A DNA stretch of 64,000 nucleotides from Marinobacter denitrificans (GTDB lineage Bacteria > Pseudomonadota > Gammaproteobacteria > Pseudomonadales > Oleiphilaceae): positions 854,735-918,734 of the forward strand of contig NZ_VMHN01000002.1 of assembly GCF_008795955.1 (NCBI RefSeq), read 5' to 3'. Made by a program: the position numbers and the translations under genes. Positions 30,924-39,631 of the stretch are shown here, one piece after another; position 1 is the stretch's first letter, and every line of letters starts with the position of its first letter. Below the pieces are notes generated by a model, which did not search any database, was not told the DNA's origin, and saw only the letters and a list, made by a program, of their open reading frames with translations.

Positions 30924-32828
30924 TTAGCGGAGGTTGATGATCGTCTGGGTAACGGCATCGGAAGTTTCGATGGTCTTGGCGTTGGCCTGATAATTACGCT
31001 GGGCGATGATCAGGTTTACCAGTTCCGCCGAAAGGTCCACGTTGGATTCCTCAATGGAGCTGGCTTTGATAGAGCCCAGAGTTCCGGAATCCGGCGCGCC
31101 GATAATGGGCTGGCCGGATTCAAAGGTTTCCACCCAGGTGGTCTCACCGACAGGCGACAGGCCATTGGTGTTGTTGAACGACGCCAGCGCCACCTGTCCG
31201 AGGGACTGGGATTGTCCATTGGTGTAACGGGCAAACAGCACACCCTGATCGGACACATCCAGGCCGGAAAGACGACCGGTGGCAAAACCGTTCTGGCGTT
31301 GGTCGTTCACACCAAACTCACTGCCATACTGGGTGGTGTTGCCCAGATCAACCACAAAGGCAGAAGTGGTGGGGGGATCAGGAATCGGCGTTGTAATGGT
31401 ATCACCCGGGCCAGGAGGGCCGTCGGCACCATTTGGCGTGCCATCTGCGTCCTTCGGGGTCCAGTCGTCTACCAGAATTTCGCCATTGGGGTCGCCGTTA
31501 ACGGACTGCAGGTTGCCATCCTGGTCGAACCTCGCCTGGTAAGGGTTCTGGTCGGTTCCGGCAACAAATTCGCCATCAATCTGCAGGTAAACCGACCACT
31601 CACTCACTCCCACACCGTTACCCGGCGAAGGCTGCTTGACATAAAACTGGGTTATCTCGTGGGAGTTGCCAAGACTGTCGTAAATGGACGTCGAGGTTGC
31701 GTGATTGTAGGTGCGCTGATCCAGCGGATTAAACTGGTTGGTAATCTCGATGGTGCGCGCGTCCCAGGAATCACTCAGGTTGGTGTCACCACTGGTTGAA
31801 ACAATGTCGGTAATCTCACGGTCGGCCTGTGGCCTGACAGTACCTACCGCTGTTTCCGGGGCACGATTTGCGCCATCACTGGTATAGCCCGCTGTCAGGT
31901 TGTTACCCCGGTTGTCGATCAGGCGGAGATTGCCGCCGGTCAGCGAGGCTGAAATGGTCGGCGCCTGGGCATCGTTAATGGCATTGACGAGGGACGCCGC
32001 ATCAGTCACGCCAGTGGTATCTACCGGTACCGTCACTCCCCCAACGGTCAGATCGAAATTGAAGTTACCAGATCCGATAGCCGCATTCAGGTCAGCTTCC
32101 GACATACCCTCATAGGTGGTCGTTGCGGAAGCGGAAAGTCCCTCCTGCCCGTTGAGAACATCCACTACGTCCGCTGCTGAAAAATTAGGATCAGACGGTG
32201 TCTCACCATTGATCGGTACGCTTACCACGCTGCCATCTTCATAGGTAATCTGGAAGGTTTCGGCAGAAAATCCTGTGGCCCCGGTCGGCGCTGTAAAGTC
32301 ACCCATATCCGCCACCCGGCGTTCCAGTACTGTTTCCCGGGAATCCAGGTTCAGGTCCGAACGCAGGTTGGTGGTGCGGCGCGGCGCCAGGTTATCGGTT
32401 TCTACCTGAAGGTCGCCGCGAATGCCGGACAGGTTGCCGTCATCATCCGCTACAAAACCCTGAACGCGCATGTTCTGGTTATTCGTGACATAGCCGTCCT
32501 TGTCGATGCCAAACTGGCCGGCTCTGGAATAGCGAACTTCCCCGCCGTTATTTAGCACGAAGAAACCGTCGCCGTTGATCGCCAGGTCGAGGCCGTTATC
32601 GGTAAAACTGATGTTGCCCTGGCCGAAGGACTGTTTGACGTCCTGTACCCGCACACCATCACCGATGGGATTGCTGCCAGCGCTCAGAAAACCACTGGCG
32701 TACAAGTCGCCAAACTGGGCCTTGCTGCCCTTGAAGCCCACGGTACTGGCGTTGGCAATGTTATTACCGGTGACATCAAGGTCCACCGATGACGCCCTTA
32801 AGCCGCTAAGACCTGTATTGAAAGCCAT
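30924..32828 (-). CDS. flgE: flagellar hook protein FlgE, long form
   Basis: Hook subunit. The conserved N-terminal MAFNTGLSGLRASSVDLDVT with NNIANASTVGFKGSKAQFGD, and the C-terminal ELVNLIIAQRNYQANAKTIE, are clear. At 634 residues it is well above the Salmonella (403) and Pseudomonas (about 460) lengths. The excess lies in the surface domains (about residues 180-340, rich in Ala/Thr/Asp, with GGVTVPVDTTGVTDAASLVN-like repeats of a hook insertion domain). It lies between flgD and the sigma-54 site for flgF. Confidence 0.94.
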   Translation of the reverse strand: MAFNTGLSGLRASSVDLDVTGNNIANASTVGFKGSKAQFGDLYASGFLSAGSNPIGDGVRVQDVKQSFGQGNISFTDNGLDLAINGDGFFVLNNGGEVRYSRAGQFGIDKDGYVTNNQNMRVQGFVADDDGNLSGIRGDLQVETDNLAPRRTTNLRSDLNLDSRETVLERRVADMGDFTAPTGATGFSAETFQITYEDGSVVSVPINGETPSDPNFSAADVVDVLNGQEGLSASATTTYEGMSEADLNAAIGSGNFNFDLTVGGVTVPVDTTGVTDAASLVNAINDAQAPTISASLTGGNLRLIDNRGNNLTAGYTSDGANRAPETAVGTVRPQADREITDIVSTSGDTNLSDSWDARTIEITNQFNPLDQRTYNHATSTSIYDSLGNSHEITQFYVKQPSPGNGVGVSEWSVYLQIDGEFVAGTDQNPYQARFDQDGNLQSVNGDPNGEILVDDWTPKDADGTPNGADGPPGPGDTITTPIPDPPTTSAFVVDLGNTTQYGSEFGVNDQRQNGFATGRLSGLDVSDQGVLFARYTNGQSQSLGQVALASFNNTNGLSPVGETTWVETFESGQPIIGAPDSGTLGSIKASSIEESNVDLSAELVNLIIAQRNYQANAKTIETSDAVTQTIINLR

Positions 32829-32854
32829 ACTTCACCTCTGGTGTTTCACCGGTA

Positions 32855-33529
32855 TCAGTTAATCTGCTCAACGTCCGACAGAGCGATGGAGCCCATGCCG
32901 GCGAGGTTCAAAGTAATATTGCCGCCTTTGCCCAGCGAGACGCTGTCAACGTTGGCGCTCATCATGGTGGAAAGCTGTTCAGGCCCGTCCGGATAGGATG
33001 CTTCGGCCACGACCTTGTAGGGGCCAGGTGGCAAACTGTTGCCGTTGCCGTCCTTGCCGTCCCAGCTGAACCCGGTCACCCCCGCCTGCTGGGAGCCCAT
33101 ATCAATCTGCCGCACCCGCTCGCCGGCCTGGTTCTCGATGGAAATCCTCAGGCCGGAGGTGCTGGCCGGCACTTCCACATTGCCGGAAATCTCTCCGTCA
33201 GCGCCCAGAATGCCAATCGATGACGGCGCCAGAACGGTACGCCCTACCATGGCCGAAGCCTGCAACGCCTGAGTGGAGCGGAACTGGTTTGCCACATCAT
33301 CCACACTGCCTGAGAGCCCCTGCATCTCTTCCAGGGAACTGAACTGAGCCAGCTGTGAGATGAACTCACCATTATCCTGGGGCTCAAGCGGGTTCTGATT
33401 CTTCAACTGGGCAATCATCAGCTCCATGAACTCGTTCTTGCCAAGCTCGTTGCCACTTTTGGTCTGCTGTTGATCCAGCTTGTATTTGCTCAGCACATCC
33501 GAGGCGTCTGCCGGGTTAATTGCGCTCAT
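32855..33529 (-). CDS. flgD: flagellar hook cap protein FlgD
   Basis: Scaffold that caps the growing hook, 224 residues. The N-terminal region contains LGKNEFMELMIAQLKNQNPL and EFISQLAQFSSLEEMQ, the family signature. The rest is the FlgD Ig-like/tudor portion (VRQIDMGSQQAGVTGFSWDG). It lies between flgC and flgE. Confidence 0.95.
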   Translation of the reverse strand: MSAINPADASDVLSKYKLDQQQTKSGNELGKNEFMELMIAQLKNQNPLEPQDNGEFISQLAQFSSLEEMQGLSGSVDDVANQFRSTQALQASAMVGRTVLAPSSIGILGADGEISGNVEVPASTSGLRISIENQAGERVRQIDMGSQQAGVTGFSWDGKDGNGNSLPPGPYKVVAEASYPDGPEQLSTMMSANVDSVSLGKGGNITLNLAGMGSIALSDVEQIN

Positions 33530-33547
33530 GGTTCAATCCTCGCTCGG

Positions 33548-33997
33548 TTACTGCTGACCCAGGGTCAGGATGCGCTGCATCATGGATTTGGCGCTGTTCA
33601 TGATGTCTACATTCATCTGGAAGCTGCGCGATGACGACATCATGTCGGCCATCTCTTCCACCACATTCACGTTGGGGTAAAACACATAACCCTCTTCGTT
33701 GGCTGCCGGATGATCCGGCTCGTACCGCATCTGCAGCTCGGCATCACTCTCTACGATGCCCTCAACCCGGACACCGGCACCAGCGCCTTCGTCGCTGCCA
33801 AACGCCTGGCCTTGCTGCGACGGATTCAGCATGGATTGCTGAATGGCTGCAAAAACGGGCTTGCGGGCGCGGTAGGTCTGCTCGGTGCTGGAACTGGCAG
33901 TCTCCGCGTTGGCGATATTGGACGCAGTAGTGTTCAGCCGCAGCGACTGGGCTGTCATGCCGGATCCGGCGATATCGAAAATGCTACCCAGTGACAT
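33548..33997 (-). CDS. flgC: flagellar proximal rod protein FlgC
   Basis: Rod subunit, 149 residues, of normal length. Seen are the N-terminal IFDIAGSGMTAQSLRLNT, SNIANAETASS and the C-terminal NVNVVEEMADMMSSSRSFQM. It lies 34 bases after flgB and 18 before flgD. Confidence 0.95.
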   Translation of the reverse strand: MSLGSIFDIAGSGMTAQSLRLNTTASNIANAETASSSTEQTYRARKPVFAAIQQSMLNPSQQGQAFGSDEGAGAGVRVEGIVESDAELQMRYEPDHPAANEEGYVFYPNVNVVEEMADMMSSSRSFQMNVDIMNSAKSMMQRILTLGQQ

Positions 33998-34031
33998 GGT
34001 GTTGCTCCTCAGTTATTTGACTGCGCCCGGA

Positions 34032-34430
34032 TCACTGACCCGAGAGTGCCTTTTTAATGCCTGTGACTTTGCCGTTCAGGAACTGGAAACTGGCCTGGTA
34101 ATCCATGGCGTTGCGCATGAAGCGGGTCTGTTCCTGCTGGGCGTCTACCGTGTTGCCGTCCACTGACGGCTGATTCGGAACCCGATACAGCAACTCGCTG
34201 TCCTGGCCCATGGCAGACGTATCCATGTGGGACTCGTGAGTCCGGCTCATGCCAAACCCACTCTGGCCCTCCTGGGCTTTCTGCATCATTGCCTGAAAGT
34301 CGATATCCCGCGCCTTGTAGCCCGGGGTATCGGCATTGGCGAGGTTGTTTGCCAGCACCTCGGCACGCTTCACCCGACCTTCCAGGGCGTGCTGATGAAT
34401 GCCTAATGCTTTGTCCAGGGAAATAGCCAT
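34032..34430 (-). CDS. flgB: flagellar proximal rod protein FlgB
   Basis: Rod subunit, 132 residues. Motifs are KALGIHQHALEGRVKRAEVL, LANNLANADTPGYKARDIDF and the C-terminal MRNAMDYQASFQFLNGKVTG. It is the first gene of the operon, 64 bases downstream of a strong sigma-54 element. flgA and flgM are not adjacent. Confidence 0.95.
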   Translation of the reverse strand: MAISLDKALGIHQHALEGRVKRAEVLANNLANADTPGYKARDIDFQAMMQKAQEGQSGFGMSRTHESHMDTSAMGQDSELLYRVPNQPSVDGNTVDAQQEQTRFMRNAMDYQASFQFLNGKVTGIKKALSGQ

Positions 34431-34494
34431 AATGCCTCCGATTCCTGCACACGGCGTTATTCAAATTGCCGTTTGTGCGTTATGCCAGGGTAAA

Positions 34495-34510
34495 AGCAAT
34501 CACAATGCCA
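34495..34510 (-). promoter_or_regulatory. sigma-54 promoter of the flgB operon
   Basis: On the minus strand TGGCATTGTGATTGCT fits the -24/-12 consensus TGGCAyr-N4-TTGCW, with GG and GC 10 bases apart. It ends 65 bases ahead of the flgB ATG. In Pseudomonas this flagellar class is driven by RpoN with FleQ or FleR (family knowledge). Confidence 0.75.
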
Positions 34511-34598
34511 GTTTTTGGAAGTTGTTGCGGGGCGGGGGCTGTGACCAGGTTCGGGGTAACAGGGTAGCGAGAGCAAGGGTGAAAGCGGCAAGGGATTT

Positions 34599-34620
34599 CC
34601 CCCGCCGGAAGCGGCAGGGG
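34599..34620. terminator. GC-rich hairpin downstream of the nitroreductase gene
   Basis: A 9-base stem CCCCCGCCG/CGGCAGGGG with one wobble closes a GAAG loop, 24 bases beyond the nitroreductase stop. It lacks a U-run, so it may be a transcript-end stabiliser rather than a classic terminator. Confidence 0.4.
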
Positions 34621-34644
34621 CACTCATTGGTCTCTCAATTGAAA

Positions 34645-35202
34645 CTACCGCGGCCAGCGGCTCACAAAGTCTGCCGGATCGGGCCTTGGCACGGGCGGTT
34701 TACTCGAACTGACGCTGCCGGTGTAAAGAAACCCGGTGATTATCTCCTCCTCACCCAGCCCCAGGCCCCTGGCAACCTCCGGGTTGTAAGCCGGGCCACC
34801 GGTACGCCACATGCCACCGAAGCCGGCTGATTCAAGTGCCACAAGCAGGTACCCCATGCCCACAGCCGCTGACATGGTCTGCTCGACTTCAGGCACCTTG
34901 GGATGAACCTGATGGCAGGCAATGCCGACAATCACCATCGGAGCCCGCATGGCTTTCTTGCGCAGCTTCTCCCGCGCTTTCTCGGGGGCATCCGGTTCAC
35001 AAGTAGATGCAAACAGGTCACCCAGTGCAGTCAGAGCCTCCTCACCCTCGATAACCAGATATCGCCATGGCCGTAAAAGGGCATGGTCCGGCGCTCTGGC
35101 GGCACAGGCGAACACTTTCTCGAGGGTTTCCGCATCCGGGGCCGGAAAGGTCAGCCGCGACTCCGACGAGCGGTTCAACAACGCATCCATGATTGCAGTC
35201 AT
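34645..35202 (-). CDS. nitroreductase family protein (YdjA-like)
   Basis: Small FMN-dependent oxidoreductase of the nitroreductase superfamily, 185 residues. The N-terminal RSSESRLTFPAPDAETLEKV, AARAPDHALLRPWRYLVIEG (FMN-binding arginine and surrounding residues) and the C-terminal GLGEEEIITGFLYTG are typical of the YdjA subgroup, which is shorter than NfsB. The substrate is unknown. It stands alone between the flg promoter and cyaB. FMN binding and NAD(P)H use are inferred from the family. Confidence 0.85.
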   Translation of the reverse strand: MTAIMDALLNRSSESRLTFPAPDAETLEKVFACAARAPDHALLRPWRYLVIEGEEALTALGDLFASTCEPDAPEKAREKLRKKAMRAPMVIVGIACHQVHPKVPEVEQTMSAAVGMGYLLVALESAGFGGMWRTGGPAYNPEVARGLGLGEEEIITGFLYTGSVSSSKPPVPRPDPADFVSRWPR

Positions 35203-35411
35203 ATCGTCTCGCTATGGTTGGGTAAAAGCCGGCACATCAGGCCGGAATACCGCTTACGAATTGTGGGACAGTTGTATTACTGTTAGTCTTTAGTCTAAGT
35301 ACTTTCCACGATAAACAAGTACTATCTACCCTAACAATGAAAACAAGCCGGTAGACGTTTTATGAGCCAACATCAACGTTTTCGCAACTTCCCGGATTCG
35401 CTTCTGACATG

Positions 35412-36845
35412 ATGAGCGCCCCGATTGACCTGCGTAACGCCAGCTCCAGCGCCAGCAAGTCCGCTGTGCTGGACTCGCAGAACAACCCGATTGCCATCCC
35501 ACCCATGCCGGATTACAGCGGCCGGATTCTGGCATACACAGCAACCGCCGGCATCATTGTTTCCGGCATTCTACAAGACGTTTTCGGGATGTGGATGTTG
35601 TGGTTACTGGCCGGCGCTCTCACCTGGCCCCACATCGCCCATCAGGTTACTCGCAAAACGTTTCTGCGTAACTCGCCTCGCATCCGGCAAAAAATGCTAC
35701 TGGTCGATTGCGCCATCGGGGGCGGGTTCGTCGGTTGCATCGGCCTGATTGCCATTCCGTCTGTCGCTGTAGTGCTGATGCTAATGTTCAGTTGCCTGAT
35801 TGTAGGTGGTATCCGCCAGTGGCTGTCCGGCACGGTTATTATGGCCGCCAGCATGGCCATCGGGGTGGCGATCGTAGGGCCGGCAGCTTCATTCCAGTCG
35901 CCGCTGGTCACCAGCATTATCGCCATACTGGCCACAGGGCTCTATATTTGCGTGACCGCCTTCTATTCCCATCAGCAGGCCCGTGCCCTGATGATGGCAA
36001 AAACCCAGATTCAGAATCAACGGGAACAGTCCATCGCGCTTTCCCACAAGCTGTCCAAGTACCTTTCGCCCCAGGTGTGGCAGTCCATCTTTACCGGTGA
36101 GCGGGACGTGCGACTGGAAACCCAGCGCAAGAAACTCGCCGTGTTCTTCTCAGACATCAAAGGCTTTACCGAACTGTCCGAGGAGATGGAACCGGAAGCA
36201 CTGACCGAACTGCTGAACCACTACTTCAATGAGATGTCGGAGGTGGCCCTGAAGTACGGTGGCACCATCGACAAGTTTGTCGGCGACTCCATAATGATCT
36301 TCTTTGGCGACCCCACCAGCCGTGGTCAGAAAGAAGACGCCTTTGCCTGTGTCTCGATGGCCGTGGAAATGCGCAAGCACATGAAAATCATGCGTCAGAA
36401 ATGGCGAAGCCAGGGCATCAAAACGCCGCTGGAAATCCGCATGGGAATCAGCACGGGCTACACCACCGTCGGCAACTTCGGCGCCGAGAACCGTATGGAC
36501 TACACCATCATTGGCAAGGAAGTGAACCTCGCCAGCCGCCTCGAATCACTTGCCGAGCCTGGCGAAATCCTGATTTCCTACGAAACCTTTTCGCTGATCA
36601 AAGACCGCATCATGTGTCGGGACAAGGGCGAGATCACCGTGAAAGGCTTCGGCCGCCCGGTGTCCATCTATGAGGTGGTAGACTTCCGCCGCGATATGGG
36701 CCCCAACCGCAGCTTCCTGGAGCACGAACACAGTGGTTTCGCCATGTACCTGGACTCCGAAAAAATTACCGAGCGGGAACGGGAAGCCATACTTTCCGCT
36801 CTGGAGGATGCCGCTGAACGCCTGCGCCAGGAAGAAGAATCCTGA
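35412..36845 (+). CDS. cyaB: MASE2-type class III adenylate cyclase (CyaB-like)
   Basis: Membrane adenylate cyclase resembling Pseudomonas aeruginosa CyaB, 477 residues. The N-terminal MASE2 region (about residues 30-195) has several membrane spans. A short helical linker (LSKYLSPQVWQSIF) precedes the class III catalytic domain (about 235-420). Metal-binding aspartates are present in FFSDIKGFTEL and FVGDSIMIFFGD, and the transition-state Asn/Arg in NLASRLESL. It should make cAMP in response to a signal sensed in the membrane; the signal is not known. Two ATGs (35409, 35412) are adjacent and the second is used. Confidence 0.9.
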   Translation: MSAPIDLRNASSSASKSAVLDSQNNPIAIPPMPDYSGRILAYTATAGIIVSGILQDVFGMWMLWLLAGALTWPHIAHQVTRKTFLRNSPRIRQKMLLVDCAIGGGFVGCIGLIAIPSVAVVLMLMFSCLIVGGIRQWLSGTVIMAASMAIGVAIVGPAASFQSPLVTSIIAILATGLYICVTAFYSHQQARALMMAKTQIQNQREQSIALSHKLSKYLSPQVWQSIFTGERDVRLETQRKKLAVFFSDIKGFTELSEEMEPEALTELLNHYFNEMSEVALKYGGTIDKFVGDSIMIFFGDPTSRGQKEDAFACVSMAVEMRKHMKIMRQKWRSQGIKTPLEIRMGISTGYTTVGNFGAENRMDYTIIGKEVNLASRLESLAEPGEILISYETFSLIKDRIMCRDKGEITVKGFGRPVSIYEVVDFRRDMGPNRSFLEHEHSGFAMYLDSEKITEREREAILSALEDAAERLRQEEES

Positions 36846-36857
36846 CACGACCGATCG

Positions 36858-37676
36858 TTACTGGCGGATCAGCCTCGGCCCCGCCGCGTCTTCAGGTTCT
36901 GTGCTGCGCCAGGGGTTGATATCCAGCCCGCCCCGTCGCGTATATCGCGCGCACACCGACAGGTGTTCTGGTTTACAGCGAGCCATCAGGTCTGTGAACA
37001 CCGTTTCAACACAGTGTTCATGAAAATCCTGCTTCTGGCGGAAACTCACGATGTATTGCAGCAGGCCTGCCCTGTCTATTGCCGGGCCGGTGTAGTCGAT
37101 CAGCACCGTAGCCCAGTCCGGCTGGCCGGTGACCGGGCAGTTGCTCTTCAGCAAATGTGAGCACAGTTTTTCAGACACCACATCGCCCCCGGCCGTCAGG
37201 CTGTCCGGATTATAATCGTAGCCGACGGACTCCGGCTCCTCATCGTCGATCAGCACGTACCCTTCTGGCCGCCCCACTGCCCGAGCCCCCTGATCTACAC
37301 TGTGCAGGTCCACAGCCACCGAGGCTCCGCTGGCACTGGACAGATCCCGGGAGATCACATCCCTCACCTGGTCAGCAGAGGAAAAGACCGTCTGGTTCAG
37401 GGAATTCAGGTACAACTTGAGTGACTTGGACTCAATGATGGAGGGCGATGCCGCCGGCACACGGATTTCCCCCCACGCTACTGCGGGGACACCCCCCGGC
37501 TGCAGCCAGGAAATTTCCCAGGCCTGCCACAGGTCATCCCCGAACCAGGGCCAGCGACCATCCTCAAGGCCAATGCGGCGACGGTTCTCGTCACGAGCGA
37601 CAGGAAACAGCAGTTGCGGATCGTAGGCATCCGGGTAATCGCTGGATTTGCCCAGCGGGGCATCAATAAGGGCCAT
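36858..37676 (-). CDS. queF: NADPH-dependent preQ0 reductase QueF (long form)
   Basis: Reduces the nitrile of 7-cyano-7-deazaguanine to preQ1 for queuosine, 272 residues (the two-domain YqcD type). Seen are the QueF signature ESKSLKLYLNSLNQT, the catalytic-Cys region LKSNCPVTGQPDWA and the C-terminal HEHCVETVFTDL and YTRRGGLDINPWRS. The product feeds tgt and queA at 21-23 kb. It converges on cyaB with a 12-base gap. Confidence 0.96.
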   Translation of the reverse strand: MALIDAPLGKSSDYPDAYDPQLLFPVARDENRRRIGLEDGRWPWFGDDLWQAWEISWLQPGGVPAVAWGEIRVPAASPSIIESKSLKLYLNSLNQTVFSSADQVRDVISRDLSSASGASVAVDLHSVDQGARAVGRPEGYVLIDDEEPESVGYDYNPDSLTAGGDVVSEKLCSHLLKSNCPVTGQPDWATVLIDYTGPAIDRAGLLQYIVSFRQKQDFHEHCVETVFTDLMARCKPEHLSVCARYTRRGGLDINPWRSTEPEDAAGPRLIRQ

Positions 37677-37697
37677 GAGAAATCCTGGAACCAGACA

Positions 37698-38471
37698 TCA
37701 GTGACGAATACCCTTGCCGCGCGCCAGCATGCGCAGGGACACGGCAGACAGAATTGCAATAAACAGCAGAATCATACCAAGAGCAACGTATGGATTGACA
37801 TCCGACACCCCGAGAATGCCATAGCGGAAGGCATTCACCATGTAGAGAATGGGGTTGATCATCGATACGCCCTGCCAGAAGCCCGGCAGCAAATCGATGG
37901 AATAGAACACCCCACCCAGGTAGGTCAGCGGTGTCAGTACGAAGGTCGGCACGATGGAAATGTCATCGAACTTGGTGGCCAGCATGGCATTGATGAAGCC
38001 ACCCAGCGAGAACAGGGCTGACGTCACAAACACTGTCAGGATCACCATGGGCAGGTGATGAATCGACAGCTGGGTAAAAGCAAGCGACAGCAACGTCACA
38101 ATCAGGCCAATGCCCAGGCCACGTGACATTCCACCAGTGACATAACCGGCAAGAATGATCCAGTTGGGCACAGGGGACACCAGCAATTCTTCGATGCTGC
38201 GCTGGAACTTCATGGAGAAGAACGACGACACCACATTGGCGTAGGAACTGGTGATCACCGACATCATGATGAGGCCGGGAACAATAAACGACATATAGTC
38301 GAAGCCGCCCATCACCCCGATACGGGACCCAATGAGGTTACCGAAGATAATGAAGTACAGCGTCATGGTGACCGCCGGCGGCAGCAGGGTTTGCGGCCAT
38401 ATGCGCATGAACCGGCGGATTTCCCGGGTCACGATGGTCTTGTAGGCCGTCAGCATCGCGTCCGTTCTCAT
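37698..38471 (-). CDS. ABC-2 type transporter permease (YadH-like)
   Basis: Inner-membrane permease, 257 residues with about six hydrophobic spans and the ABC-2 signature region (SFFSMKFQRSIEELLVSPV, PLTYLGGVFYSIDLLP). It closely resembles the YadH group; the substrate is not known. Its start overlaps the ATPase gene stop by 4 bases (ATGA), so the two form an export pair. queF follows 21 bases downstream. Confidence 0.88.
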   Translation of the reverse strand: MRTDAMLTAYKTIVTREIRRFMRIWPQTLLPPAVTMTLYFIIFGNLIGSRIGVMGGFDYMSFIVPGLIMMSVITSSYANVVSSFFSMKFQRSIEELLVSPVPNWIILAGYVTGGMSRGLGIGLIVTLLSLAFTQLSIHHLPMVILTVFVTSALFSLGGFINAMLATKFDDISIVPTFVLTPLTYLGGVFYSIDLLPGFWQGVSMINPILYMVNAFRYGILGVSDVNPYVALGMILLFIAILSAVSLRMLARGKGIRH

Positions 38472-39415
38472 GCGGTTTCTCCCTCCTTGGCTGCCGGCGT
38501 GTTGTTGTCTTCTACCATGCGAATGAACAGCTCCTCCAGTCGGTTAGCCTTGGTGCGCATGCTGACCACGCGAATACCCTGCTCTTCGAGCTGAATGAAC
38601 ACGCCGTTCAGGCTCTGGCCCTTGTCCACATCCACGACCAGGGCGCCCTCATCGTCCAGGTGGCTATAGAAGCCATCAAGCTCCGGTGCTTTCTCAAGGG
38701 GTTCTGCGGTATCCAGCACAAAGGTTTCCGAACTCAGCTGCTGCAGCAGCTCGCGCTTGCCGGTGTTCCGCAGTATCCGGCCATGATCAATAATCGCGAT
38801 GTTGCGGCAAAGAGCTTCCGCCTCCTCAAGGTAATGCGTGGTAAGGATAATAGTGGTGCCCTGGCGGTTCATTTCCTCCAGGAAGGTCCACATGGAGCGA
38901 CGCAACTCGATATCCACACCCGCGGTGGGCTCATCCAGGATCAGCAGCTTTGGCTCGTGCACCAGTGCCCGGGCAATCATCAGCCGCCGCTTCATGCCAC
39001 CAGACAGCATCATCGCCGGGGTGTTGCGCTTGTCCCAAAGCCCCAGTTGACGCAGATACTTCTCAGCGGATTCCGATGCTTTTTTAAGAGGAATGCCGTA
39101 GTAGCCCGCCTGGGTGGTGACAATGTCGAACACCTTCTCGAATTGGTTGAAGTTGAACTCCTGGGGCACAACACCCAGGTTCAGCTTGGCGTCCGAAAGA
39201 TGGGTGTCGATGTCGGAGCCGAACACACGAACCTTGCCAGCGCTCTTGTTCACCAGTGAACAGACGATGCCCAGAGTGGTGGACTTCCCTGCGCCGTTCG
39301 GCCCCAGCAGCGCGAAGAAATCACCCTCGGCCACCTGCAGATCAATACCCTTGAGTGCCTGAAAGCCGTCGCCATAGGTCTTGACCAGACCTTCAATTTC
39401 CAGTGCGTTGGTCAT
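38468..39415 (-). CDS. ABC transporter ATP-binding protein (YadG-like)
   Basis: ATPase partner of the permease, 315 residues from the ATG at 39415 (MTNALEIEGLVKTYGDG). A longer frame to 39508 has an unlikely hydrophobic N-terminus. Walker A is GPNGAGKST, the signature is MLSGGMKRRL and Walker B is LLILDEPTAGVD, with H-loop TTHYLEEAE. A C-terminal domain of about 80 residues follows, as in YadG. It is divergent from a lipoprotein gene across 216 bases in which no clear promoter stands out. Confidence 0.92.
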   Translation of the reverse strand: MTNALEIEGLVKTYGDGFQALKGIDLQVAEGDFFALLGPNGAGKSTTLGIVCSLVNKSAGKVRVFGSDIDTHLSDAKLNLGVVPQEFNFNQFEKVFDIVTTQAGYYGIPLKKASESAEKYLRQLGLWDKRNTPAMMLSGGMKRRLMIARALVHEPKLLILDEPTAGVDIELRRSMWTFLEEMNRQGTTIILTTHYLEEAEALCRNIAIIDHGRILRNTGKRELLQQLSSETFVLDTAEPLEKAPELDGFYSHLDDEGALVVDVDKGQSLNGVFIQLEEQGIRVVSMRTKANRLEELFIRMVEDNNTPAAKEGETA

Positions 39416-39631
39416 AATGAATCCAGAGGAACAAAAAAACAGGTAGCTATAAGTTGTGGCCCCGGCAGAGAAATTCAAGTAGGCGGTGCCTGGCCGGGGC
39501 GAAATCACAAAAACCCCAAACTGCGACAGGTTTCCCGATATGGCAGAAGCGCCGTCCCTATAATGCCAGTTACAACAATTTACAAAGGCCCTGCCACGCA
39601 GGCCAAAACCTCAGGGAATGTACGCGCTGCC

